From NCBI RefSeq assembly GCF_001457475.1, contig NZ_LN831029.1, positions 1,178,001-1,242,000 on the forward strand: a stretch of DNA of 64,000 bases, written 5' to 3'. The notes below the pieces were generated by a model that worked only from the letters and a program-made list of their open reading frames with translations, was not told the origin of the DNA and did not search any database. This DNA comes from Achromobacter xylosoxidans (lineage in GTDB: Bacteria; Pseudomonadota; Gammaproteobacteria; Burkholderiales; Burkholderiaceae_B). Below are positions 8,633-17,412 of the stretch, piece after piece. Numbering within the stretch: position 1 is the stretch's first letter; each line of letters begins with the position of its first letter. The position numbers were made by a program, and so were the translations under genes.

Positions 8633-9535
8633 ATGCGTCCCATCACGCTCTACGTCATCGGCAACGGGTTCGACCTCTGGCACGGGATTCCCTCCGGTCT
8701 CTGGGACTTCAAGCAGTACGTCCTGGGCGCCGACCGGGATATCTACCGGGAGGTCGAGGACTACCTGCCGGCCGGGGAGGACTGGTGCGACCTGGAGCAG
8801 GCCCTGGCCGAGCTGGACGCCGACATGCTGGTCGACAACTTGGGGCACTTCATGGGGTCTTATGGGGCCGAGGACTGGAGTGATTCAGGACACCACGACT
8901 TCCAGTACGAAGTCGGCAACGTCGTCGAGCGTCTGTCCACCGGCCTGCGGACGCGCTTTGCCGAATGGATCCGGGCGCTGCCCATCCCCACGCCGGAGAC
9001 CGCCCCGCGGCGGCTGGCCAGGCTGGACCCCGAGGCGTTGTTTCTGAGTTTCAACTACACGGACACGCTCAGCAGGCTCTATGGGATCGATCCGGCGCGG
9101 GTCCTGCACATTCACGGCCGAGCCGATGCGCCAGAAGAGGAACTCGTCCTGGGCCACGCCTGGAATCCCCAGTCCCGCCGCTCGCTGAATGAGCGCGCGG
9201 ATATCGAAGAGATCGATACGCGCCTGGTCGAGGCCAACAACGCCATTGACGACTACTTCTCGACCACCTTCAAACGCTCCGAGGGGCTGATCGCCCGGCA
9301 CAGGCCATTCTTCGGGGCGCTGGATACCGTCGAGCACGTGGTCGTGCTGGGCCACTCCCTGTCTCCAGTCGACGCGATTTATTTCCGAACGCTCCTTCAC
9401 CAACCTGGCGTCGCCGCAGCGCAGTGGACGGTCGCCTGCCGCAACGCGCAAGAGTGGCCCGAGAAGGAACAGCGGCTGATCGACGTGGGACTGCGGCCAG
9501 GGGCGTACCGGCCGGTGCCGTGGGACGCGCTGTAA
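8633..9535 (+). CDS. abiH: AbiH-like abortive infection protein
   Basis: 300 residues. It starts ITLYVIGNGFDLWHGIPS, the AbiH (PF14253) N-terminal signature. LSFNYTDTLSRLYG lies near residue 140 and VLHIHG near 155, with LGHSLSPVD near 240. AbiH confers abortive phage infection in lactococci; the family fold is related to SIR2/deoxyhypusine-synthase-like Rossmann proteins, and the mechanism is not settled. It is a single gene, divergent from the MbcA/DUF3800 operon and convergent with CBASS nucC, so it is an independent module of the island. Confidence 0.85.
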   Translation: MRPITLYVIGNGFDLWHGIPSGLWDFKQYVLGADRDIYREVEDYLPAGEDWCDLEQALAELDADMLVDNLGHFMGSYGAEDWSDSGHHDFQYEVGNVVERLSTGLRTRFAEWIRALPIPTPETAPRRLARLDPEALFLSFNYTDTLSRLYGIDPARVLHIHGRADAPEEELVLGHAWNPQSRRSLNERADIEEIDTRLVEANNAIDDYFSTTFKRSEGLIARHRPFFGALDTVEHVVVLGHSLSPVDAIYFRTLLHQPGVAAAQWTVACRNAQEWPEKEQRLIDVGLRPGAYRPVPWDAL

Positions 9536-9576
9536 GGCCGCCGGGCAATCTCAAGACATACATCAAGTCCGGTCAG

Positions 9577-10302
9577 TCACTTCGTCAACCATTGCCCGTA
9601 GGCCTCTACGTCGATCATTGGGACCGTCCCGCTGAACTGAAGTTGCGAGATCAACTTGAACAGGAATGCCGTCGCAGGTTTGTTTTCACTGGTGTAACTG
9701 TACGCGCCACTGGCTTGGTCGTAGAAAAAGTGCCCGTGGGCGGCGACACATCCGATGTCCAGACGCCCCTCGGCTAGCTCCGCCTTCAGCGCTTTGTCCA
9801 TGGACGGGCCCAAGGCTGGGCTCCACTCGCTCTCGAACGTGAGCAAACCTCCCAGAATGGGAATCAGCGGCTTCGCAGGATAGGTGCCACCAGCGTGCGG
9901 TATGGGCAAACTCGTGCGGTGCAGCCTGCGCACACTGGCGACCTTCTCTTGGGCATACGCCACAAGCCCGGCATCGGCTGTCTGCTTAGCCTCGAACACC
10001 GCATACACGCTTTCGGCCGGGATGATCGTCTCGTTCTCGTAGGTGAAGATGAAAGGCGAATATTGCCGGTCGAACACCACCACATCGATCTGCTGACTGA
10101 AGTTCCCCAAACTGTCCACCACATGTGCCTTGGCCGCCTGGTACCGCTTGGGAAGATAGGTATCGAGCATGTCGATCCAGACGTTCTCGCTCGCATCACC
10201 CTTGGTGCCTGGGTGACCGAAGGTCTTGCGCACCACGGAGAGGCGCTGCTGGATGTCCTCATGCAAGGACGACAGGAGTTGGGAAAGCGACCACTGGGAC
10301 AT
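9577..10302 (-). CDS. nucC: NucC, cyclic-triadenylate-activated DNA endonuclease of CBASS
   Basis: 241 residues. The sequence is very close to what I recall of E. coli MS115-1 NucC: SLSQLL...HEDIQ near the N-terminus, HPGTKGDASENVWI, RTSLPIPHAGGTYPAKPLIP, and FSGTVPMIDVEAYGQWL at the end. The PD-(D/E)xK active-site residues fall at exactly the published positions, Asp73 (QIDVVVFD), Glu104 and Lys106 (FEAK). NucC trimers bind cA3, pair into hexamers and degrade chromosomal DNA, killing the infected cell. It lies 36 bases after the CD-NTase gene and is the terminal effector of the operon. Confidence 0.93.
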   Translation of the reverse strand: MSQWSLSQLLSSLHEDIQQRLSVVRKTFGHPGTKGDASENVWIDMLDTYLPKRYQAAKAHVVDSLGNFSQQIDVVVFDRQYSPFIFTYENETIIPAESVYAVFEAKQTADAGLVAYAQEKVASVRRLHRTSLPIPHAGGTYPAKPLIPILGGLLTFESEWSPALGPSMDKALKAELAEGRLDIGCVAAHGHFFYDQASGAYSYTSENKPATAFLFKLISQLQFSGTVPMIDVEAYGQWLTK

Positions 10303-10338
10303 GTTGCACCTCGATGGGACGTGTGGCAGCTGATGGAA

Positions 10339-11241
10339 TCAGGATAGTGGGAACTTGGGGCCGAACAGTGCACGCCAGGCACGAAGCGCTTCGATATTGC
10401 GACCTCGGCGCGTGTGATCGATCGCGGTGCTTGCGTCCTGGCTCGCCTGAAACAGCAGTTGCTGCGCGCGCTGCTTACGCGCAGCGTCCATATCGTTGCT
10501 AATCGCAGGGCCGAGGCCGGCGGGATCCGGCCACTCGTCATGAATACGATCGGCAAGCGTAGCAAAGAACGACTGGATCTCGCGATCGAACGATCCTCCC
10601 CATCCGCCGTAAAGACACTCCAGGGCCATAACCTCGATCAGGAACGATGGTTTCACTGGCTTCTGATCACCGTGCTTGGGGTTGTTGTTCCAATACTTCA
10701 CCATGCGCACGAGACCTTTCCACTCATTGCCATAGGCTTGGTGCGCTGCAGTTGCCTTGGACTTATGGATCTCTGGGTCCGTCTTGATCCACTTTCCGGA
10801 CGCCGTATCGGGTATCTCATACTGGTCGCCGGTGTCAAATGCGGGCACCGCATCCACGCTGACCACCCGGTAGTCCGTGTTGTCCTCGGCGTCGATATGA
10901 ACACCGAAGTCCACGTTGATCGATCGCGCCTGTTTGCGCACGGCCGCCTCGCCATATTTCTCCACCAATGCAGCGTGAAAGTCATCCAGCACCACCGATG
11001 CGGCCTTGCCGTGGTAGTGCTTCTCCGAGTCCTTCAACACGAAGAAGATGTCGATATCCTTGAGTGGCTTGGTCTTCGTGTATCGGGCGTAGGAGCCGGT
11101 CAGGAAGCTGCGCGCAATGCCGAACTTCGTCTGCAGGTAGTCCCGTACCTCGTTCTGGCGCTGTGAGGCATTCTTCTGTTCGCGCTCATTGAGTTCCAGG
11201 CGCGACTTGAACTTGCGAAAAGCTTCATCGATCGACAGCAT
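10339..11241 (-). CDS. cdnD: CD-NTase, cyclic oligonucleotide synthase of type III CBASS
   Basis: 300 residues from the ATG at 11241. This start was chosen because the HORMA stop and this ATG share TGATG and GGAGG lies 7 bases upstream; an in-frame TTG at 11256 is less likely. The nucleotidyltransferase core is clear: GSYARYT (Gly49-Ser50) followed by DIDIFF (Asp63, Asp65), and a third acidic residue near 111 in INVDFGVHI. The C-terminal half has the helical OAS1-like segment ([12 protein letters not shown]). Partner genes say it makes cyclic triadenylate for NucC when licensed by HORMA peptides. Assignment to clade C or D cannot be settled by eye. Confidence 0.92.
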   Translation of the reverse strand: MLSIDEAFRKFKSRLELNEREQKNASQRQNEVRDYLQTKFGIARSFLTGSYARYTKTKPLKDIDIFFVLKDSEKHYHGKAASVVLDDFHAALVEKYGEAAVRKQARSINVDFGVHIDAEDNTDYRVVSVDAVPAFDTGDQYEIPDTASGKWIKTDPEIHKSKATAAHQAYGNEWKGLVRMVKYWNNNPKHGDQKPVKPSFLIEVMALECLYGGWGGSFDREIQSFFATLADRIHDEWPDPAGLGPAISNDMDAARKQRAQQLLFQASQDASTAIDHTRRGRNIEALRAWRALFGPKFPLS

Positions 11242-11741
11242 CAGCGTTGCCTCCAATATCCGGCCTGACCCGCCAGGCCACTATGTTCGACAGTCGAGCC
11301 CAGGCTCTGCTTGACCATCCCATCCGTCGAGCGATAGCTTCCTTTGCTCCACCCCTCTACGTCAGGCCGCCCGGGCTTGGTATCAAGCATGACCTTGTAC
11401 TTGGCCTGTGATGGCAGCAGTCCGGCCTTCTTGATCGCGTATTTCAACTGCTCGGTATCCGTCCAGAAGCTGCCGTCGCCATCGGACCATCCATACACGA
11501 TGTCTATATCCCAACGGGTCACGAGCTTGTCAGTCGACGGGTTGTAAATCTCCAGGACCACCTTGCGCAGATCACCGGTTCCTAGCCATGTCTTGATGGC
11601 TCGGGTATTGCTTTCCCAACGATCCGCAAAGTGCTCGGGGTCAAGACCACTGAGCACGATGATGTCTTTCAGGCTCTTGAGGATGTTGTCGGTCACATAG
11701 GTAACCGAGTGCGTGTACGAGTAGGTGGCGACGGTGCTCAT
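11241..11741 (-). CDS. cap7: Bacterial HORMA-domain CBASS sensor (Cap7)
   Basis: 166 residues from the ATG at 11741, which overlaps the upstream stop (ATGA). It opens [20 protein letters not shown], the classic start of CBASS HORMA proteins. The long C-terminal stretch ([18 protein letters not shown]) is where the mobile safety-belt element would be. HORMA proteins bind peptide motifs in phage proteins, close the belt and activate the CD-NTase; TRIP13 resets them. The longer open frame extending to 11894 is a shadow upstream of the true start. Confidence 0.88.
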   Translation of the reverse strand: MSTVATYSYTHSVTYVTDNILKSLKDIIVLSGLDPEHFADRWESNTRAIKTWLGTGDLRKVVLEIYNPSTDKLVTRWDIDIVYGWSDGDGSFWTDTEQLKYAIKKAGLLPSQAKYKVMLDTKPGRPDVEGWSKGSYRSTDGMVKQSLGSTVEHSGLAGQAGYWRQR

Positions 11742-12208
11742 GACTTGAGAAAACCTCCGAGGTCCAGCGACAAGGCCTGCCCGGCATCGGCCTGCGCCTG
11801 CGTGGCAATTCCGTGGCTCAAGTCCCGTGCAACGATGCGAGAACTGTGCTTTTTGAGCGCGGTTTGCACCCAACCAAGCTGCTCCTTCGGACACGGCAGC
11901 GAAACTCCCCAGTTTCCCTTCAGCGGTTCGAACCCCAAGACGTCTTCGTTGGCATCATCACCATCGATCGCGTCTTCGTCGAACAGGCAGTAGATCCTGG
12001 TTCGTGGTCCATCGCATGTCGCAACGATGGGCGCGCTCTTGGGCGCCTGGTCGGCGATCAAGCTTGCGGCCACGCCCGCCACGGCCCTGAGTTCAGAACG
12101 AGCCGTGCCGTCCTTGCCCTGAGTGAGCAGCTCGACAATGGCATCCCACGTCTGCAACGCATCGCGGTGCGGCGAGCTGCGAAACGTCCGGCTGACAACG
12201 GTGGTCAT
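11738..12208 (-). CDS. cap8: Second HORMA-like CBASS accessory protein (Cap8 position)
   Basis: 156 residues from the ATG at 12208, which overlaps the TRIP13 stop. N-terminal helices ([18 protein letters not shown]) are followed by a beta-rich region ([13 protein letters not shown]). It is much less recognisable than the first HORMA protein. Its place between TRIP13 and the HORMA gene matches the HORMA2-HORMA3-TRIP13 layout of P. aeruginosa ATCC 27853, where the third gene product is a HORMA-fold or ligand protein for the first. Identity rests mainly on synteny, with 4-base overlaps on both sides. Confidence 0.65.
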   Translation of the reverse strand: MTTVVSRTFRSSPHRDALQTWDAIVELLTQGKDGTARSELRAVAGVAASLIADQAPKSAPIVATCDGPRTRIYCLFDEDAIDGDDANEDVLGFEPLKGNWGVSLPCPKEQLGWVQTALKKHSSRIVARDLSHGIATQAQADAGQALSLDLGGFLKS

Positions 12209-13119
12209 TCTTGCTTCCCTCCTTGAAGACGCATTTGCTTGGCTTGTCGCATCGCACTGCGCAAGTGCTCTACGGAAAGCTTGTTCGGGTCGATAGCCAC
12301 TTGCGGGTCGGCAGCAAGAGCGTTGGCGACGACCTTGCGAATGGCCCGACCATCCAGCCCGACGCACTCGCCAGCGCACGCGTCGAACTGGTGAGCCGAG
12401 GAAAGTTTGCCAATCCCGGGGAATGTCTTTGCAAGACCACTCAGGCAGTCCACAAGGATCTGCTTGCATGCATCCTTGCCGGGCAATGGCACCTCTATCA
12501 CCATGTCGCAACGAGACAGGAAGGCGCTGTCGACGGCCTGTGGGAAGTTGCTGGTGGCCACGAAAAGCAGATGCGGGTGGCGTTCGGCCAACATATCCAA
12601 CTGCACCAGCACTGCGTCGGTGGCCCGGTGAACATCAACGGGGTTGGCTTCCAGGCTGAGCTTGGCTCGATCAGCCGCGAGCGTCTCGACCTCGTCCAGA
12701 AGTACGATCGTCGGCCCCGTCGCTGCGGATTCTGCGATCGACTGCGAGAACAGGTCTGCCACGGTGCGCTGTGTCTTGCCCATCGCAGAGCTCGTTAGCG
12801 TGTGAGGCTCCACTTCCAGCAATCGGAACTTTGCCGAGGAGAACGATTCGGCCACGCGATGCGCCAGCCCCCTTGCCAAAGAGGTCTTTCCAGTCCCCGG
12901 CGGGCCGACCAGCAAAATCACGCCATGCAGGGGAAGTACCGTGCGATCCACCTTGGGGCGCACCGTGAAGTTGACGATCGCTTGTGACAGCAACTGCTTC
13001 TTGAGGGCTTCGTCCATCACGATCGAATCCCACAAGTCACCCAGCGACTTGTTCGGCAGCTTCCAGCTTCGATGGATGCCTTTCGGCAAAGTAACGTCTG
13101 ATGGAGGATTCTTGGTCAT
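12205..13119 (-). CDS. cap6: TRIP13/Pch2-type AAA+ ATPase of CBASS (Cap6)
   Basis: 304 residues from the ATG at 13119. Walker A is GPPGTGKTS (72-80, Lys78), Walker B IVLLDEVE (138-145), and sensor 1 FVATSNF near 187. A C-terminal AAA lid follows (GLDGRAIRKVVANAL). TRIP13 unfolds closed HORMA proteins and so keeps the synthase off in uninfected cells. An open frame reaching 13284 includes residues before this start that do not look like the family. The PIN gene ends 16 bases upstream, so the TA pair and CBASS genes look co-transcribed. Confidence 0.92.
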   Translation of the reverse strand: MTKNPPSDVTLPKGIHRSWKLPNKSLGDLWDSIVMDEALKKQLLSQAIVNFTVRPKVDRTVLPLHGVILLVGPPGTGKTSLARGLAHRVAESFSSAKFRLLEVEPHTLTSSAMGKTQRTVADLFSQSIAESAATGPTIVLLDEVETLAADRAKLSLEANPVDVHRATDAVLVQLDMLAERHPHLLFVATSNFPQAVDSAFLSRCDMVIEVPLPGKDACKQILVDCLSGLAKTFPGIGKLSSAHQFDACAGECVGLDGRAIRKVVANALAADPQVAIDPNKLSVEHLRSAMRQAKQMRLQGGKQE

Positions 13120-13135
13120 TCGTGTCACTCGGCGG

Positions 13136-13711
13136 TCAGAGGATGGTGCGATAGGTCGCCAGCACTTTGGTCGTTTGCACCAAGCCTTGGCGAAGCAGGA
13201 TTTCGAGAAAGCAGTCCACGTCGATTGGCGGATGCTTGAGCTGGGCACGCTGGCGCTGCGCTGCTGACACGACGGCGGCCGCATCCAGATCCAGCAGGTT
13301 GTCCACGAACTCGTCGGGGTGCTGCGCTTCGATACCGTACGCAGCCAGCAGCTCGTTCGGGAAATCTCGTTCGTTGAACGTCACGATCACGCTCGCACCA
13401 CAGCGGATCGCCGCAGCCAGGACGTGCCGATCGTCCGGATCGGGCAATGTCAGGCCTGCCACGAGCTCTTCATATCCCTCCACCACGCCGTCCGGAATGG
13501 CCCTGTCCATGAGATCGGACGTCCTGTCGACCTGCGCCCGGTTGAGATCGGGTCGTTTGATCAACAGGTTGCGTTTCCACTCCTCATGGATGGCTTGACT
13601 CCACCGCGCCCTGAAGCGGCCGGACAGGCCGAGCCACATCAGGAAGTCCCGCAGTGGCGCGGGATACAAAACGCATGCGTCGTAGACGGCTGTGAAGGGG
13701 GAATGCCTCAT
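13136..13711 (-). CDS. PIN-domain ribonuclease toxin
   Basis: 191 residues. PIN-fold acidic residues are visible: Asp11 (VYDACVLYP), Glu near 43 (AIHEEWKRN), the pair in LPDPDDRHVLAAA near 92, and FNERDF near 115. PIN toxins cut RNA and are normally held by a DNA-binding antitoxin; the HTH gene upstream overlaps it by 4 bases (ATGA). The C-terminal 60 residues extend beyond a minimal VapC. The gene sits at the head of the CBASS operon rather than standing alone, which is unusual and may couple maintenance or expression of the two systems. Confidence 0.8.
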   Translation of the reverse strand: MRHSPFTAVYDACVLYPAPLRDFLMWLGLSGRFRARWSQAIHEEWKRNLLIKRPDLNRAQVDRTSDLMDRAIPDGVVEGYEELVAGLTLPDPDDRHVLAAAIRCGASVIVTFNERDFPNELLAAYGIEAQHPDEFVDNLLDLDAAAVVSAAQRQRAQLKHPPIDVDCFLEILLRQGLVQTTKVLATYRTIL

Positions 13712-14178
13712 TCGTACCCCATTCCCAACTCTTGCGACTGCTGAGCGAGTTCGGCCATCGCCTGCTCACTGGCGCGCTCGCGCGCTTCCTTGTACTGCAT
13801 CAGATCGGCGAACCTCACCCTGCGGTGCTTGCCGGTCCGGTGAAATGCCAACACTCCATCCTCGAGCAGCTTGACTAAATGGGGGCGGGACACGTTGAGC
13901 AGATCGGCTGCCTCCTGTGTCGTCAGCTCTGCGTGAACGGGCACCACCTTCACGGCGTTGCCATCGGCCAGTTCAGCCAGGATGTCGACAAGCAGGCGCA
14001 AAGCCGAGGTGGGCAGCTCCACCTGATGCGCCTGCTTGTGGTCGTCAAAGATCTGAATGTGCTGCGTCTCGAACTGGGTTGCCAGATAGGCCGCCAAGGC
14101 ACGTTGACCCTGAACGGCGGCCTTCACCTCTGCCGCAGCGGGAAGGGTCATCTTGGATTGGGCAGCGGTGGTGGTCAT
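13708..14178 (-). CDS. Excisionase-type HTH antitoxin/regulator of the PIN toxin
   Basis: 156 residues. A helical N-terminus is followed by an excisionase-family winged HTH at about residues 85-130 (LTTQEAADLLNVSRPHLVKL, then RRVRFADLMQYKE). This architecture is typical of antitoxins partnered with PIN toxins. It probably represses the operon promoter just upstream, where three TCGAAA repeats are found. As the first gene of a seven-gene unit ending in nucC, it is the best candidate for setting basal CBASS expression (inference). Confidence 0.75.
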   Translation of the reverse strand: MTTTAAQSKMTLPAAAEVKAAVQGQRALAAYLATQFETQHIQIFDDHKQAHQVELPTSALRLLVDILAELADGNAVKVVPVHAELTTQEAADLLNVSRPHLVKLLEDGVLAFHRTGKHRRVRFADLMQYKEARERASEQAMAELAQQSQELGMGYE

Positions 14179-14218
14179 GGGTAGCTCCTAGCGAAAACGA
14201 GTTGCAGGCCCAATCTTA

Positions 14219-14251
14219 TTCGAAATACTCGAAAAACGCAATAATCGAAAA
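14219..14251. promoter_or_regulatory. TCGAAA direct repeats upstream of the TA-CBASS operon
   Basis: TCGAAA occurs at 14220, 14229 and 14245 in an AT-rich stretch within an otherwise GC-rich region, 40-70 bases upstream of the HTH antitoxin start. This is the likely promoter-operator of the leftward operon. The repeats are seen directly; binding by the HTH protein is inferred. Confidence 0.4.
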
Positions 14252-14380
14252 GCGGTCTGAGCTTCCGTCGCCCTCCTGTCTGCTCCGGAATCCGGGCATG
14301 GCCAGGTTCCTATTGTTTGCGGCCTAAACCCAACTCGTTCTCCACGATCGAGCCATTGCTGATCACACAGGAATGGCGCG

Positions 14381-14764
14381 ATGTTGGCTTCAACCTGGCA
14401 GCGCGCCGCGCATCGCGGCGTGCCCACTTTTCTCGTGACGGCCCTCCTGCTGGGCCAGTCCCCGATGGCGTTGGCCGAATCCCCGGCACAGCGTCAGGAG
14501 CTGGTGGCCGCGCTGCGCCAGCTCGCCGCGCTGGAGCGCACAGTCGCCGACAGCGCCGCGCATACCCCCATCCAGCCAGGCGAGCGCTACCACTTCGACT
14601 ATCCGCGGCTGCTGGCTGACCTGGCGCGTGTGCGCTCCGGCATCCAGGCCCATCTCACACCGTCGCGCGCCCAGCCGCGAGACCCCTCCGAACTGTCCGG
14701 CGACTACCGCACCGAGCGAGCCACCGAGCCATCGCCGCCGCCGACTGCGGAGGCCAAGCCATGA
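14381..14764 (+). CDS. RAQPRD-family ICE protein (TIGR01690)
   Basis: 127 residues with a signal peptide (TFLVTALLLGQSPMALAE). The name-giving motif RAQPRD is at about residues 95-100, followed by PSELSGDYR. It is a small periplasmic protein of unknown function found in every element of this conjugation type. It opens the second tra block directly after the defence island and overlaps the next gene by 4 bases. Confidence 0.92.
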   Translation: MLASTWQRAAHRGVPTFLVTALLLGQSPMALAESPAQRQELVAALRQLAALERTVADSAAHTPIQPGERYHFDYPRLLADLARVRSGIQAHLTPSRAQPRDPSELSGDYRTERATEPSPPPTAEAKP

Positions 14765-14994
14765 ACGGTGCCCAGGTCTCGGCATTTCAAGCCAACAGCG
14801 GCATCGCGCCTTCGGCGATGGCGACCGTCCTGGTCGGCGTCGTGTTCGCAGTCCTGCTCGTCTGGGGCGTCTGGGCCATCCGAACGGCCTACGTGGGGTG
14901 GTCCGAGAGCCGCCTCAACCAGCGCCAGTTTCTCGGCGTCTGCATCCGCTTCGTCGCGATGTACCTCGTCCTGACTTTCTTCCTCCTCTCCTGA
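14761..14994 (+). CDS. ICE membrane protein, PFL_4701 family (TIGR03758)
   Basis: 77 residues with two membrane helices (MATVLVGVVFAVLLVWGVWA and FVAMYLVLTFFLLS) and a short polar loop. Size and order match TIGR03758. It is a probable small inner-membrane component of the channel, comparable in position to VirB2/VirB3-like genes (inference). It is followed after 16 bases, with a GAAAGGA ribosome site, by the PFL_4702-family gene. Confidence 0.88.
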   Translation: MNGAQVSAFQANSGIAPSAMATVLVGVVFAVLLVWGVWAIRTAYVGWSESRLNQRQFLGVCIRFVAMYLVLTFFLLS

Positions 14995-15010
14995 TCTGAA
15001 AGGACTGACT

Positions 15011-15370
15011 ATGCAAAGCCACATCCTCACTTCCCGCCTCGCCCAGCGCGCCGCCATGGCCCTGGGCACCGCAACGCTGCCCGCGCTCTCGCTCGCGCAG
15101 GGCCTGCCGCAGTTGGAGAACCCCACCCGGGGCACCGGCAACGGCATCATGGAGACGATCCGCAACTATGGCTACGACATCGTCATGCTCGTGGCGCTGC
15201 TGGTGGTGGCCTCCATGTTCATCGGCGTGTGCTACCACGCCTATGGCACCTATGCGGAAATCCACACCGGCCGCAAGACGTGGGGCCAGTTCGGCCTCAC
15301 GGTCGCCGTCGGCGCTGTCCTGCTCGTGATCGGCATCTGGCTGCTCACCGAAGCCACCGGCATCCTGTAA
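15011..15370 (+). CDS. ICE membrane protein, PFL_4702 family (TIGR03745), VirB2/pilin-like
   Basis: 119 residues. A cleavable signal peptide ends at SLAQG, and two membrane segments follow, around 50-70 (YDIVMLVALLVVASMFIGVC) and 95-115. A small protein with a signal and two helices is the usual build of a VirB2-like pilin, and that role has been suggested for the family; here it is inference. It is clearly TIGR03745 by position and sequence. An antisense open frame of 536 codons over this region is a shadow. Confidence 0.88.
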   Translation: MQSHILTSRLAQRAAMALGTATLPALSLAQGLPQLENPTRGTGNGIMETIRNYGYDIVMLVALLVVASMFIGVCYHAYGTYAEIHTGRKTWGQFGLTVAVGAVLLVIGIWLLTEATGIL

Positions 15371-15383
15371 GCAGGTGCAGGCC

Positions 15384-15782
15384 ATGTCCGAGCACCAGCA
15401 CATCCGCGCGGACGGGACGGTCACGTTCTTGCCGCACCGGCTCAACCGCCATCCGGTGGTTGTGCGCGGCCTGACCGCGGACGAACTATGGATCTGCTGC
15501 GGCTTGTGTGGTGTCGCAGGCCTGCTGATCGGCGTGCCGCTGTCGTGGGTGTTCCGCACCATCGCGCTGGCGCCCACATTCGTTGTCCTGGGCGTAGCCC
15601 TGGGCGTGTTTGTGGGCGGTGGCATCCTGCGCCGTCTCAAACGCGGCAGGCCCGACACCTGGTTGTACCGGCAATTGCAGTGGCGCATTGCCACGCTCCA
15701 ACCCTTGATGGCCGGCTGGGTGGGCGGCCACGTCCTGGTATCGCGTTCGGGCTTCTGGTCCACCCGGAGGGCGACGCGATGA
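15384..15782 (+). CDS. ICE conjugation protein, TIGR03750 family (VirB3-like)
   Basis: 132 residues from the ATG at 15384 (MSEHQH); an in-frame GTG at 15375 adds only three residues. Two adjacent membrane helices lie at about 35-80, followed by a basic segment (RRLKRGRPDTWLYRQLQW) typical of TIGR03750. The topology resembles VirB3, an inner-membrane partner of the VirB4 ATPase (inference). It overlaps the next gene by 4 bases. Confidence 0.85.
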   Translation: MSEHQHIRADGTVTFLPHRLNRHPVVVRGLTADELWICCGLCGVAGLLIGVPLSWVFRTIALAPTFVVLGVALGVFVGGGILRRLKRGRPDTWLYRQLQWRIATLQPLMAGWVGGHVLVSRSGFWSTRRATR

Positions 15783-16477
15783 GCCGCTTCAAGAACGAGA
15801 TCGCTCACCTGCAAGCGCACATCAAGACGCTGCGCCTGGGCGCTGGCGCGCTGGCCGTCTTGGCCCTGGTGATGGGCGGCGGCTGGTGGAGCGCACCGAG
15901 CGACCTGACCATCCACGTCCCACCCGACCTGCGCTCGGGCAGTACGCGCAAATGGTGGGAAGTGCCACCCGAGTCGGTCTATGCCTTCACGTTCTACGTG
16001 TTCCAGCAGTTGAACCGCTGGCCGACGAACGGTGAGGAAGACTACTCGCGCAACCTGCATGCACTCTCGCCGTATCTGACACCCGCCTGCCATGCGTTCC
16101 TGCGGGCCGATTACGACTACCGGCGCAGTACGGGCGAGCTGCGGCAGCGCGTGCGGGGAATTTATGAAATTCCCGGCCGTGGCTATGGCGACGACCCCAC
16201 GGCGCGCGTGCGCACCGTATCCGACCGGGATTGGGTGGTGACGCTGGATATCAGCGCGGACGAGTACTACGGCGCCGAGCAGGTCAAGCGCGCCCTGGTG
16301 CGCTACCCCATCAAGGTGACGCGCATCGACGTCGATCCCGCGCGCAATCCCTTCGGCCTGGCGCTCGACTGCTACGACGGCACGCCCCAGCGCATCAGCA
16401 CACCGGCGCCGGAACGCCCGGCGACGGCCCCTGGCGGCCTGGGAGCGCAGGCGTCTCAAGGAGGAACCTCCCCATGA
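15779..16477 (+). CDS. ICE protein, PFL_4703 family (TIGR03746), VirB8/TraE-like
   Basis: 232 residues from the ATG at 15779. The longer frame back to 15488 is a shadow. A cytoplasmic N-terminus, a membrane helix around 20-38 (GALAVLALVMGGGWWSAP) and a periplasmic domain with VPPESVYAFTFYVFQQLNRW match TIGR03746, whose layout is like VirB8/TraE scaffold proteins. It is expected to be an inner-membrane platform protein of the mating apparatus. It is coupled to both neighbours by ATGA overlaps. Confidence 0.88.
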   Translation: MSRFKNEIAHLQAHIKTLRLGAGALAVLALVMGGGWWSAPSDLTIHVPPDLRSGSTRKWWEVPPESVYAFTFYVFQQLNRWPTNGEEDYSRNLHALSPYLTPACHAFLRADYDYRRSTGELRQRVRGIYEIPGRGYGDDPTARVRTVSDRDWVVTLDISADEYYGAEQVKRALVRYPIKVTRIDVDPARNPFGLALDCYDGTPQRISTPAPERPATAPGGLGAQASQGGTSP

Positions 16478-17412
16478 AGCATCACGCATTCGCCTTGCTG
16501 GGGCTGATCGCCGTGACGATGGCACCTACCGCCCAGGCCGTGGAAATCCTGCGCTGGGAGCGCATGCCGCTGGCTGTGCCGCTGCAGGTCGGCCAAGAGC
16601 GCATCGTGTTCATCGACCGCAACGTCCGCGTGGGCGTGCCGGCCGGGGTTGGCGAGCGCCTGCGCGTGCAAAGCGCAGGCGGCGCGGTCTACCTGCGTGC
16701 GAGCGAGCCGATCGAGCCCACGCGGCTGCAATTGCAAGATGCCGACACCGGCGCGCTGATCCTGCTGGACATCGCCGCCGAGCCTGCCAAGGACGGTGAG
16801 CCGGCATTGGAGCCCGTGCGGATCGTCGAAGGCGCCACCACGCCCGCGCCGCGCTATGGCGATCAGACGGCAGGTGCCGACGAGACGCCAGTGCGGTCTG
16901 ATGCCTCGGGGATCGCCCGAGCCGCCCGCCGTGAAACCCCGCTCCCCGTTGTGCTGACACGCTTTGCCGCGCAGAACCTCTATGCGCCGTTGCGCACTGT
17001 GGAGCCGCTGCCGGGCGTCGCGCGGGTCAACCTGCGCCGCGACCTGGAACTCGGCACGCTGATGCCGACGCTGCCGGTGAGTGCCGTCGCGCTCGCCTCG
17101 TGGCGGCTGGAAGACCAGTGGGTGACCGCCGTGCGGCTGACCAACGACAGCAGCGGCTGGGTCACGCTCGACCCGCGCGTGCTGCAAGGCGATTTTCTGA
17201 CCGCCACCTTCCAGCATGAGGCGCTCGGCCCACGAGGGACACCGGAGGACACCACGGTCCTTTACCTGGTGACGCGCGGCCGTGGCCTGGCGCAATCGCT
17301 GCTGCCGGCGATCCACCGCTTCGACCCGGCTGCACATCTGCCACAGCCGGAAACAGAGGCCCGGGCTGTCGAGGGCAGCGAGGACAGCAAGGAGGCCGGC
17401 CATGCGCAGTAA
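16474..17412 (+). CDS. ICE protein, PFL_4704 family (TIGR03749), VirB9/TraK-like
   Basis: 312 residues from the ATG at 16474, preceded by GGAGG. A signal peptide ends at TAQAVE. The N-terminal WERMPLAVPLQVGQERIVFI and the beta-rich remainder fit TIGR03749. These proteins take the place of VirB9/TraK, a periplasmic and outer-membrane core component (inference from order and beta-rich composition). It overlaps the PFL_4705 gene by 11 bases. Confidence 0.88.
   Translation: MKHHAFALLGLIAVTMAPTAQAVEILRWERMPLAVPLQVGQERIVFIDRNVRVGVPAGVGERLRVQSAGGAVYLRASEPIEPTRLQLQDADTGALILLDIAAEPAKDGEPALEPVRIVEGATTPAPRYGDQTAGADETPVRSDASGIARAARRETPLPVVLTRFAAQNLYAPLRTVEPLPGVARVNLRRDLELGTLMPTLPVSAVALASWRLEDQWVTAVRLTNDSSGWVTLDPRVLQGDFLTATFQHEALGPRGTPEDTTVLYLVTRGRGLAQSLLPAIHRFDPAAHLPQPETEARAVEGSEDSKEAGHAQ

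Noticed and set aside
14915..16525. 536-codon antisense frame over PFL_4702-4703 genes
   Set aside because: Covers four well-recognised, coupled tra genes on the other strand.
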